From assembly GCF_905220415.1 (NCBI RefSeq), contig NC_059542.1, positions 1,674,001 to 1,738,000 on the forward strand: DNA of 64,000 nucleotides, written 5' to 3'. Made by a program: the position numbers and the translations under genes. This document shows, piece by piece, positions 44,522 through 54,622 of the stretch. The notes under the pieces were generated by a model that saw only the letters and a program-made list of their open reading frames with translations, was not told the origin of the DNA and did not search any database. The stretch is from Colias croceus. Its lineage: Eukaryota; Arthropoda; Insecta; Lepidoptera; Pieridae. Position 1 is the first letter of the stretch; each line of letters begins with the position of its first letter.

Positions 44522-47500
44522 CTGAAAATAGAAACAAACAAACAATTAACACACATGCAATCTTGCTAAAGTATGATCAACCAAAGGTGATCAAGCAAGT
44601 CAAAAGGTAGGGTCAAGTAAGTCAAGTTGACAAACATTTTAATCTCTTACGTGCTCACGTGAAAATCTATAAATACATTTTATTAATAAAATGTTTGCTC
44701 ATGATAGATTATAATTTTATTGCTTGCCAATATTTGATAGTCTGAATAAGAAATGACCTTTTACAGAAACATGATAAATGTTCTTTCCGTTCTGTCCGGT
44801 CTGGTTTGTATAATGGTCTGTCTCTCCGGAGACTGTTATCTGACTGTTAGATGCCGCAAAATGGATGTTAAAACTACAACTTCTTTCATGGTTCCTTCTT
44901 CTCTCCCCTCTTAATTTACACAACAAAAGCAATAAAATTAATTGTGAGCAAAGTGTAGCGATAAAATTTGTTGATCACAACGCATCTAGATACATAACAG
45001 CATGAAGGAAAGTTTGCTCGCGGCCTTTGACTGCTACTGATAAAAACATCTGATGATCTCAGTTGAGTCAGAGTCGCGTGATCGCTATTTAATACCACCA
45101 ATAAACAATTACGTGATCGATAGATGTAACGCGGGAAATTATTCGAGAAAGTGTGACCTTAGCAATAAAGTGTTTATTTCAGATGTTGTTTTCATAATAT
45201 CTGTTTTCATTGCGGGTAGCGTACGTACCTATGATCAAATACCTATGTGAAAATATTTGTAATTGAGTGTGAGTGAATTGTAATTCTTTGAAATAAATGT
45301 CTGTAAACCTAAATATTTACAAGTTATGGATAAGTCTTCCAATAGTTGTTTTTTTATCGAACTAAAGATTTTGTACTAAAATACATCTCTTTGGCCGCAA
45401 TACAATTGCAATGGCTTATATTAAAGTTACAAAAACTATTATATTTGTAACAAAGCAAAACAAATCATGATTGGCTCAATTTAAAATTAAAAATAAATTT
45501 TAATATTTATTTTAGTCTTTTTTGTTAACACTAAGACTATATAATTATTATTAATTATGTTAGTTAATAGAACGAAAAAAGTATTTACCATTGTATTACA
45601 TCGGACCTGAAGTTGATATCAATTTGTGAGAATAGTTGAAATTACACGTTTTTATTTATTAAAAAAAAACTATTTAAATGGTTCCCATATATAAATTTGG
45701 TCCACAATTAACACTATAATCTATTTAATGTGCATTTAAATAAATTAGGACGCCTAAATGTTTTAATAATAATCATAAATATACATGTAATGGGGCCTCT
45801 TGTTATAATTATGTGATGAGATAATTCTTCGCAGCCATTTTTTGCAGCGTATTATTTTTTTGGAATGTTCTACAAACTGCATGTTTTGAATATTAAGTGA
45901 TTGAAATCTTAACAAAATACTAACTTTATAATTAAATTTACATAGGATACAGTCGCTCACTTTTAAATAGGATATAGTCACTACATAGTATAAAACCACA
46001 GTATAAAACAAAGTCACTTTCCCTATCCCTATGTCCCTTTGTATGCCTTTAAAACTACGCAATGGATTTTGGTGCGTTTTTTTTTTAATAGATAGAGTGA
46101 AGGTTTTAGTATATAATTTACTAGGTTTTAGAGTTTAAACAAAGCGGGCGAAGCCGCGGGCTAAGCTAGTTATTAATATATTCCGAAATATTTTTAATCA
46201 AAAAATGCTTATCGAAATATTTTATTTTCATTAAAAAGTGCGCTAGTATCTGTCTGATACTTAATTCTTAACACTTTTTATTTTTACATATTTATTTAAT
46301 AAAAATTAAAAAAGACCTTAAACCTTACGTCAATTTACGGTACCTACCTACATTATTTATTTATTTTAAGATGTTCAATTCCTTTGAGATTTCGAGAAAT
46401 AAATAAATATTTCAATTAATACATTTAATATTCTTCTGAGAGCATCGGCATTTCAAGGGCTTTAAAAACATATTTCCATAATATATATTATAATAATATT
46501 ATATCGATTTAATTGACGGTCTACGTAAGTCGTAAATAATTTTCTCATTTTTTAAAGAACGAATCAATTTTTTTCACGTGCATCGCACAATGGTATCGTA
46601 AAAAAATATTTATATTATACATATTGCATTTGGAAATAAATTAATTGAATTTGATATTTTTGGTTTTATGGCATTCAATATGATAGTCTTTCATTTTATA
46701 AATTCTATTTAAATAAGTTTATAATTAAACTAGTCCGCCCGGCTTCGCCCGTGGTACATATTTACGTGTTCTTCCACCATGAACCATATTCGTACTTCAA
46801 GGAATATAATACAAAAAGAATTATTGAAATCGGTTCAGCCGTTCACACGTGATGCCCCGACAACGCGAAACGGGTATTATTTATAAAAATATACCTATAG
46901 GTATATAATATGTAGGTATTTAATCCGGTATGTCAGCTATATTATCAAGAATTGGGTCCAAACATCAAGTTTTATACTCTCGATATGTATGTAAATGACA
47001 TTAGAATTGTTTTAATTTTAAGACAAATAAGCGCGTTGTCTGTACAAGATATGAAACGCTTAAATTTATAGTTCGCTAAAGTATTTGAATAATTCCGCAA
47101 AATATAGTAACTTTCCTGAATCTCTAAAGTCTATTTGTGAAAACTGAAGTGACTTTAGAAGCGAACATTTTGCTAAGTTATTTAAAAAATAAAAACGCCG
47201 AATAAAGAGATAAGTAGATACCCAATTCCGTAAAAATATTTTATTTTTACGTAAATATTCATATTTATATAATTCTTATTCAAATCTATATAATTCTGAA
47301 TAAGATAGAAAATAAAATAAATAATTTTCAACAGAAAATACACGTGCCAGCCTAATTCATAAAACAAATATATTATTCAGCCAACATGTCGCTCGAACAA
47401 GAATTCGTTTAACTTATTTGGCATATGCCCAAGCGGTTACCGAAAACTTCTAACATCTCCTTCGTAAATAAGTCAGGTATAAGTAAACATATGCAGTATT

Positions 47501-50064
47501 TTTAAAACAAACTTTAAGTGTCAACATTGATGACTGTCGAGAATAATATGCATTTGTGCAAAGTTTAGTCCAATAAACTTAACAGATGTAAAAGAACCGA
47601 TTCTTCGTCTTATATTACCTTTTTATTAATTAATTTATGTATTTCATAACAAGTAGGTAGTAAATAACTGCACACACACACAATGATTTATTAATTTTTC
47701 TTTATAATGATTCTTAGTATAATTTGAAGAGAATAGCACTGGTTTCTTTAGCCTATTAGTCCATTGAATGAGTCCCTCCAAGGGGGGTCTGGAGTGCGTG
47801 GGTTAGTAACGTAAGATGTTTCTTCGGAAACATGTCAAGAGTCCCTAGGTAATAAACATACTAAAACCCCGGGACCCTAGGAGGAGCCCCGGAGTGGGGG
47901 GAGGGGGGAAAAGGTCCATTTTTTTCATTTTTCGCTTAAATCTCAAAAACGGTACAAGTTAGAGAAAAACTTTCAAGGAAAAGTTGAAAGGCCATAAAAT
48001 TATCTACAAGTTGTACCAAAATAATTTTTTTTCTATTCGCAGCCGTTTTCGAGCTACATCCCATGAAATGTGAAAAATTCGAAAGCTTTTTATTTTACCT
48101 AACTACTCTAATAAATTCAATACCTCCTATACGCCTCCATGGTGGAATCTGTTTTTTTTATCAATGATAGACCTAATTATGAGCAATCTATCTGTACCGG
48201 TCACAAGTTGCACTTTTGAGTTTTTTGGAAGAAAAAAAAAGGTCAAGTTCAGTAACTCAAACTACCCTAATATAATATTTTGACAATCGATTCCTCCTAA
48301 AGGCTTCCATGGAGGAATGTGTTTATTTTACCAATTATAGACCTAATTAAGAGCAATCTATCAGTACCGGTCACAAGTTGCACATTTGAGTTTTTTGGAA
48401 GAAAAAAAATAAAAAGTTCAAGTATCGTAACTACCCTAATAAAATTCAATTCCCCGTAAAGGCGTCCGTGGTGGATTCTGGTATTTTTATCAATGATAGA
48501 CCTAATTATGAGCAATCTATCTGTACCGGTCACAAGTTGCACTTTTGAGTTTTTTGGAAGAAAAAAATAAAAAGATCAAGTTCAGTAACTCAAACTACCC
48601 TAATATAATATTTTGACAATCGATTCCTCCTAAAGGCTTCCATGGAGGAATGTGTTTATTTTACCAATTACAGACCTAATTAAGAGCAATCTATCAATAC
48701 CGGTCACAAGTTGCACATTTGAGTTTTTTGGAAGAAAAAAAATAAAAAGATCAAGTTCTGTAACTCAAACTACCCTAATATAATATTTTGACAATCGATT
48801 CCTCCTAAAGGCTTCCATGGAGGAATGTGTTTATTTTACCAATTATAGACCTAATTAAGAGCAATCTATCAGTACCGGTCACAAGTTGCACATTTGAGTT
48901 TTTTGGAAGAAAAAAAATAAAAAGTTCAAGTATCGTAACTACCCTAATAAAATTCAATTCCCCGTAAAGGCGTCCGTGGTGGATTCTGGTATTTTTATCA
49001 ATGATAGACCTAATTATGAGCAATCTATCTGTACCGGTCACAAGTTGCACTTTTGAGTTTTTTGGAAGAAAAAAATAAAAAGATCAAGTTCAGTAACTCA
49101 AACTACCCTAATATAATATTTTGACAATCGATTCCTCCTAAAGGCTTCCATGGAGGAATGTGTTTATTTTCCCAATTATAGAACTAATTAAGAGCAATCT
49201 ATCAGACCCGGTCACAAGTTGCACATTTGAGTTTTTTTGGAAGAAAGAAATATTTTTTGATCGTATGGGGAAATTGTTTGAGCCAAAATCATTTTTTACT
49301 GCGTGTAACTCAGAAACGGTAGGATATAGGAAAAAATGATTTAGGTACAACTTGTAGATAATTTTATGGTCTTTCAACTTTTCCTTGAAAGTTTTTCTCT
49401 AACATGTACCGTTTTTGAGATTTAAGCGAAAAATGAAAAAAATGGACCTTTTCCCCCCTCCCCCCACTCCGGGGCTCCTCCTAGTGTCCCGGGGTTTTAG
49501 TATGTTTATTAGCTAGGGACTCTTGACATGTTTCCGAAGAAACATCTTACGTTACTAACTCACGCACTCTAGAACTTTTTATTCAATGGACTATATGCCC
49601 TATACTGTTAATTCCTTATAGGCTATATGTGTATGTGTTTAAATTGCCTGTAAGAAACCTCTAATATGCAATAAGGCTTCCAAGTTCCAACACCTGTAAT
49701 CTGTTTTTGAGTTAACATCTACCTATTAAATCTAAACTACTAAATTGCCTGATAGAAATTGCAACTAAGGAGGAAGGTTTATAACATTTGCATCTGCTAA
49801 GTTCAGTTCTTAAATCAATAATAATCTAAAACCAAAACTCACCTGTGCACAAAATAGTTCATATTGACGAACCAGCGCGCGGACGACGTGTACTCCGTGA
49901 ACGAGAACCACGTGTACAGCAGCACGGTGATGTGGTGGTACCAGTGGAGGAAGATTAGCGGCTTCTTGCGCAGCACTATGAACACTGTGTCCCCGAGCTC
50001 AGGTACTTTGGAGAGGACAAACATCGTCGTCCAGAAGCCGGACACTTTGTCTTGTTCTATGAAG
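44146..50064 (-). CDS. Elovl6: ELOVL6-type fatty acid elongase, C-terminal two exons
   Basis: Exons 50064-49843 and 44521-44146 (minus) join in phase 2 to encode the last 198 residues. ELOVL proteins are ER multi-pass membrane condensing enzymes that add two carbons from malonyl-CoA to a fatty acyl-CoA. The first exon reads FIEQDKVSGFWTTMFVLSKV, then PELGDTVFIVLRKKPLIFLH and the catalytic HxxHH box LHWYHHITVLLYTW, then YTSSARWFVNMNYFVH. The second reads VMYSYYALVSMGKYPP, membrane helices, and a polar tail ending RQRNGVVH. The sequence is closest to the ELOVL6 branch (chiefly C16 to C18 elongation; Baldspot in Drosophila) as I know it. Upstream exons for the first 100 or so residues were not found between 50065 and 64000; they may lie beyond the window. 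Confidence 0.9.
45978..46169 (+). mobile_element. Helitron-like element, family 2
   Basis: Starts TCACTACATAGTATAAAACC and ends GCGGGCGAAGCCGCGGGCTA, AG, CTAG (46166-46169). Same family as 28419-28604. Confidence 0.7.
46646..46725 (+). repeat. Diverged fragment of the 310-bp array unit
   Basis: GAATTTGATATTTTTGGTTT then TATGGCATTCAA matches the start of the 310-bp unit at 30293 (GAATTTATATTTTTTGGTTT, TATGGCATTCAA). The tRNA-like core is absent, and a Helitron-like element begins at 46730. Confidence 0.5.
46730..46890 (-). mobile_element. Helitron-like element, family 4
   Basis: Minus-strand end GGGCGAAGCCGGGCGGA then CTAG. The body (AACCGATTTCAATAATTC, ACGTGTAAATATGTACCACG) matches 60063-60237. 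The left end is unclear. Confidence 0.55.
47757..49593. mobile_element. Fold-back element with long TIRs and internal tandem repeats
   Basis: A 1,837-bp element bounded by inverted repeats of about 261 bp (47757-48017) and 250 bp (49344-49593), outer end TAGTCCATTGAAT, flanked by TAT on each side. The arms carry a G-run (GGAGTGGGGGGAGGGGGG). The centre is a tandem array. No transposase is encoded. I cannot name the superfamily. Confidence 0.8.
48114..49250. repeat. Two-type tandem array, 508-bp higher-order period
   Basis: Type A units (GATTCCTCCTAAAGGCTTCC) begin near 48290, 48621, 48798 and 49129. Type B units (CAATTCCCCGTAAAGGCGTC) begin near 48445 and 48952. A leading variant sits at 48114. 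Each unit is about 154-177 bp and shares CTGTACCGGTCACAAGTTGC or close variants. The A-B-A trio repeats after 508 bp; the two copies encode an identical 81-codon chance ORF. Confidence 0.8.
49843..50064 (-). CDS. Elovl6: ELOVL6 penultimate exon (HxxHH catalytic box)
   Basis: Acceptor CATTTCAG, donor CAG/GTGAGT. Opens with the last base of a split codon. Holds the HWYHH histidine motif. Confidence 0.9.
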
Positions 50065-52794
50065 CTGAAATGGAGAGGTGGCTATATTAGTTATGTTTTG
50101 TTGAAAATTACTACTATTACTATTATTATGTATTCCGTGGTATTACTTTTAGATATAAGGTTAGGTTATACACATGATATTTAATTATTTAAACATAGTG
50201 TTCTACCATGAGAGGAACGTCGCGTCGTCGTCTATAAACCGTAGACATTTTCCAATAGGACAGAAATATATTATATAGAGTACCTACTATACAGCTGGAA
50301 GCTGGAGTTTTTGATATATTTAACCTTATCCAATCAAAAAATAATCACAGTAAACAGATCAATTTTTGTTGTTGATTTTTGAAGTCACCGCTCACCAAGG
50401 AAGTGAAATATTTTTTTAATCTTAAATATACCTACGAGAAAAAGAATGGTAGGTACATATAGACTTATTTATCCTTGTTAAATAAAGAAATCGTTAAAAA
50501 CACGTTTTATATTATGGTTTCGAAAACATTTAGCCTGGCTCTATTAAATATTTCTGAATCTACCCTGTAATTTAATAGTAAAACCTCTTGGACAGCATCA
50601 AAAATTAAATTAGACGAACATGTAACTCAATAAGCAATAAAATACCTAAACATTTCAAGGTATCATCCATAAGTATCAACAATATCCTTGTTTTAAAATA
50701 AGTAATATATCTCTATCTTGTTAGCTATTCATCACCGTTAATGCCAATTAAAATGTATGAAATTTGTAATTCGTCAGCAAAAAATACTACTATATAAATA
50801 TATATATACAAAATACTATAAAGAAAAAGTTCTAGAAATACCAATATTATGTTTCATTAATCGGTACACGACAATGAATAAAGACAGAGTTTCTTTTTTG
50901 TTTTTTTTTAATCGTTTTTACGTGTTACGTTCTTTAACATTTTTATAATATTAATTGCTATAAAATTAAGAAAAAATGTGTACACTTATATTAATAAAAA
51001 AGAAAAAGGCGGCGGAGTTACTTGCACGCTGTACAAAAAACGACCTGAACTCTGAAGTACATATTTCAATTAAAAATTCATTATCTCGATGGGCTACAAA
51101 ATACCCTTTTTTTAAACACATCAATTAATGAGGATACGCGAAACTCTCATACAACTTTATAGGTATTCAAACAGGAAGTATCGTTGGCGAGTTTCCCAAA
51201 GCGGCCAGGTGAAGTTAGCTACATCTAATAATAAAATCCTGCAAATATAAACCGGAGTGTTTGAATGGATACTTGTTGATCTTCAAACTTAAACTATTGG
51301 ATTTAGCTCGGATTTCGCATGTAAATAGATTATGGCTTAGGATTTGTTACAGCTAGACGATTCCAAAAACACACTTACAACTACAACTTAAAACATTTAT
51401 ACTTATATACACCTAAAAACGGTAAATAACGAAATATTAATGGATCAAAAGCAATAGAAAAAAGGAGCATATGTGCGCAACACACGTGTCAGAAGTAAAA
51501 CTTGTTTGGCAAGATTCAAAGACACCAAAATCATCGCCTCACTCCATGACGTGACGGTGTTGCCATGACGTGATCTTGAAATTTTACTCTTAACACGCCT
51601 AAAGAAGTTTCACTTCAAAAAAGATCTATTAATGTAGGTATAAGTTATCTACCTATCCCCTTATAAAGGCAAAAATTCAAAAAGTGAACAGATCAAAAGT
51701 TTTAATAACCGCACAGCTGCAGATAATGGAATACACGCGTGCATTACGTCAATTACAGTAATAGTGCACTAGATAGCGTGTTACATAACTGCGGAAAAAT
51801 TGCATGCGTCGGGTTAAATAGGAAATATCGCTGCATCTCATAATTTGTTAATATTTCAAGTGATCCGCTTAACCTTGAAACTGGGAGGTTTTTTTCTTAA
51901 GAGAGTTTCTATCTTATTAATTATTATCATGAGATTATTAAAAACTTGAATCTGATGGATACAGTGGTTCGTTTTAGGTTATTTATAGATAACGGCCTAA
52001 TTAATATTTTATATATTCGTTAGTCTAAAAGAGAATAATATAATAAAAAATCGTTGGCATAAAAATTGAAAATTTCAATACTAATTTTTGCGCATTCATA
52101 AACCTCGATGTTATTTATTTAGTACCTATTAAATTTAAATTATAACTTTCTTAATAGTCGCTTTAATTTATAAATTTGCAGATGCTGCCACAAATTGAGA
52201 AGATTGGTAACATCATCGGTTAAAATATACTCATACAGGGGACATCAATCCTTCATCATTGAAGTTTAATTGATAACGAAAAATAAAATTAATTACGTAA
52301 TTTATATTCATTGTTATTACCTTTATTTATTTACCGTTTTTCAAGAATGAAACTTAAAGATAACAATATCTTTTACAAACAGTACACATAAAAATAAAGT
52401 ACATGTTTGTTTTTTTACGATAATTTGAGTATGTATGTAGTTATATATCCTTGCAATGTTCCTTCGTGTTTTTTAACATATTATACGCGAATATCATCTA
52501 AGATCGCATGTCATATGTAATCACGCAAGGCACATTAATGTAATGTTAATATTATGGTTATCATTGTAAATAATACTAGATATCATAATTGACCTAAGCT
52601 CATAGAAATTGACGCAATATCGCAATGGTATAAATATGAAGGTTCTTTGAAGGTGGCACAATAATGGACCCTGTCTAGCCGACGTCTGGGGATAACAATT
52701 ATAATGTACTGAGTATTCTGAGGCCTTTTTCTATTTGAAGTTTTCGTTCTAGGCATTCTATTAAATCCTCGGGATTAGTACTTATCTATACTAA
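50065..52794. other. Non-coding DNA upstream of the ELOVL6 exon
   Basis: AT-rich, probably intron of the ELOVL6-type gene. No exon encoding the elongase N-terminus could be found. TGACG half-sites recur at 51546-51575. Small ORFs are unconvincing. Confidence 0.45.
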
Positions 52795-53004
52795 AAGGAT
52801 AAAACTGAAGAGTTTGTTTGTTAGTTTGAACTTTGAACGCGCTAATCTCAGGAAGTACTGGTCCGATGGGATGGGCTACCTAACACCGAAAAATTATTTC
52901 GGTGTTAGGTAGCCCATTTATCGAGGAAGGCTATATGGTCATATATCATCACGCTACGACCAACAGGAGTGGAGCCACGGGGTGAAACCGCGTGGAGAAG
53001 CTAG
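52795..53004 (+). mobile_element. Helitron-like element, family 1, with internal palindrome
   Basis: TCTATACTAAAAGGATAAAA start and CTAG end (53001-53004). Inside, 52873-52891 and 52897-52915 are perfect 19-bp inverted copies around AATTA. The sister copies at 387 and 61572 have only the right-hand arm. Confidence 0.75.
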
Positions 53005-53509
53005 TTTGAGATATGGCATATTAGATCATTAATAAAATCATCTTTGACCGTGCACTCAAACGGCTAGCATACGTTAGTTTTTGCTCTGTGAAGAATTACT
53101 ATTTCTTAAAGTTATTTACGTTTAAATTGCAACAAGTACTTTCATAACTTGACGATAAACCAGTGCTGCAGTGAATTACATCAAAAATATCAATAAACAG
53201 TGTGTATTTTAAGCGAACTTATATCATTCCGTTCAAAAGTTATATTACAATCGATGTACTGACGTCTGCATGACTTGTGATTTCTACGCGTAGTGCGTGC
53301 AATTTGCACGGTTCCGCTCCACGCATAAGCATCAGAACTGCTTGCCTGCCGCGTTGAAGCATAGTCCCCGCCCATTGCGTCAAAGAATAAGCGACGGAAC
53401 GTAAGTTACTTAGTGCCTTGCCCTTGTGTGCCGCTGTGAGAATCTTTATATAGGGAAAATTCGGAAATATAAGTTAAAGTTTTTGGATTACACTTTTTAA
53501 ATATATACT

Positions 53510-54577
53510 ATGGCTACTGTATCCGCATTATGGGGATGTTGCACAAATGACGATGATACTGGTGGAAACCAAAAGTGCATTATATGTTCATCGTGTGGAA
53601 AGTCATTTCATTATGCCTGCTTATCTATGAAGGTTTCCCCCTACAAATCTAAGGAGGAAAAATCCTGGAACTGCCCTATATGCCTAAGCAAGAACCCAAA
53701 AACTTTGAAGAAGGATTCGACTCCTATCCGTAATGTAACCTTGAATAGAGGCAATAAAAGGCAAGCCTCAGGATCCCCACCACCAACTTCTCCGATATCT
53801 AATAATGAAGATTTACGTTTAATGATACAGAATATTATAAAAACGGAATTTAGCGAGATGTTAGGTCAATTTAATGTTAGTATTGTCTCCACTATCAATA
53901 AAGAACTAATACCAGTCCGTGAGGAAATGAAGGAGCTCGTAAGATCGATGCAGTTTATGAATGCAAGATTTGATGAAATTGAGAAATTACAGCAATCGGC
54001 CACTGAAATAACAAAAAAATTAGAAAAAGAAAATACCGAACTTAGAAATTCAATTGATGATTTACTTTTACGAATTAATAACCTGGAGCAACTTTCTCGT
54101 TCGAATAATCTGGAAATACAATGCATGCCTGAAAAAAGAAATGAGAATCTATACAACATCGTTACTCAACTAGGCAACGTTGTTAATTGCAACATCGGAG
54201 AAAAAGATATTTTGCATTGTACTCGCGTTGCTAAGTCCAATAAATCGAATTCTCGCCCACGGTCTATAGTGGTTCAGTTAACGTCAACAAAGATGCGCGA
54301 TCAGCTGCTTGCCTCGATTCTGAAGTATAACCAAAACAACCCTCACGATAAACTAAACTCTACTCATCTGGGCTGTGAGACACAGAGGTCTCCTGTTTAC
54401 ATAATGGAACACCTTTCGCCAGCCAACAAGGCTCTTCATGCAGCGACCAGAATTAAAGCTAAAGAAATGGGTTACAAATACGTCTGGGTTAGAAATGGTA
54501 AAATATTTGTACGTAAAACTGATGGTGCTGAATATATATTGATCAAGAATAGTGTTAGTCTTAGCAAATTAATTTAG
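53510..54577 (+). CDS. LINE ORF1 protein, PHD finger plus coiled coil
   Basis: 355 residues from ATG 53510. Residues 10-58 form a PHD-type zinc finger (CC...CIICSSCGKSFHYACLSM...WNCPIC; ligands about C10/C11, C23/C26/C29, H34, C37, C55, C58). A coiled coil covers about residues 140-200 (TKKLEKENTELRNSIDDLLL). LEQLSRSNNLEIQCMPE opens the nucleic-acid-binding domain of the kind shared by insect LINE ORF1 proteins and resembling the Baculo_FP family. By family it is an RNA-binding chaperone of the retrotransposition particle. It ends in TAG, 45 nt before the ORF2 frame opens. Confidence 0.85.
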   Translation: MATVSALWGCCTNDDDTGGNQKCIICSSCGKSFHYACLSMKVSPYKSKEEKSWNCPICLSKNPKTLKKDSTPIRNVTLNRGNKRQASGSPPPTSPISNNEDLRLMIQNIIKTEFSEMLGQFNVSIVSTINKELIPVREEMKELVRSMQFMNARFDEIEKLQQSATEITKKLEKENTELRNSIDDLLLRINNLEQLSRSNNLEIQCMPEKRNENLYNIVTQLGNVVNCNIGEKDILHCTRVAKSNKSNSRPRSIVVQLTSTKMRDQLLASILKYNQNNPHDKLNSTHLGCETQRSPVYIMEHLSPANKALHAATRIKAKEMGYKYVWVRNGKIFVRKTDGAEYILIKNSVSLSKLI

Positions 54578-54622
54578 CTGAACCTAGATCGTAAGTTTTT
54601 CTTTTATTATAACCATGATTGA

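Larger units (their letters stand above)
44522..49842 (-). other. ELOVL6 intron with transposon insertions
   Basis: 5.3 kb, AT-rich. Contains Helitron-like elements (45978-46169, 46730-46890), a fragment related to the tRNA-like array unit (46646-46725) and the fold-back element at 47757-49593. The rest (44522-45977, 46891-47756, 49597-49842) shows nothing else. Confidence 0.75.

Noticed and set aside
44149..44610. 153-codon plus-strand ORF and a 144-codon second minus ORF
   Set aside because: Both are shadows of the GC-rich last exon of the ELOVL6-type gene. Only the frame encoding VMYSYYALVSMGKYPP matches a family and fits splice sites.
48297..49050. Two identical 81-codon ORFs as a duplicated gene
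   Set aside because: Their identity reflects the 508-bp higher-order repeat. The translation has no features of a protein family.
48114..49250. CRISPR-like repeat array
   Set aside because: Units are 150-180 bp with no short-repeat/unique-spacer pattern, and the genome is an insect. It is a satellite-like tandem array inside a fold-back element.
49864..50184. 106-codon plus ORF
   Set aside because: Antisense of the HxxHH-containing ELOVL6 exon.
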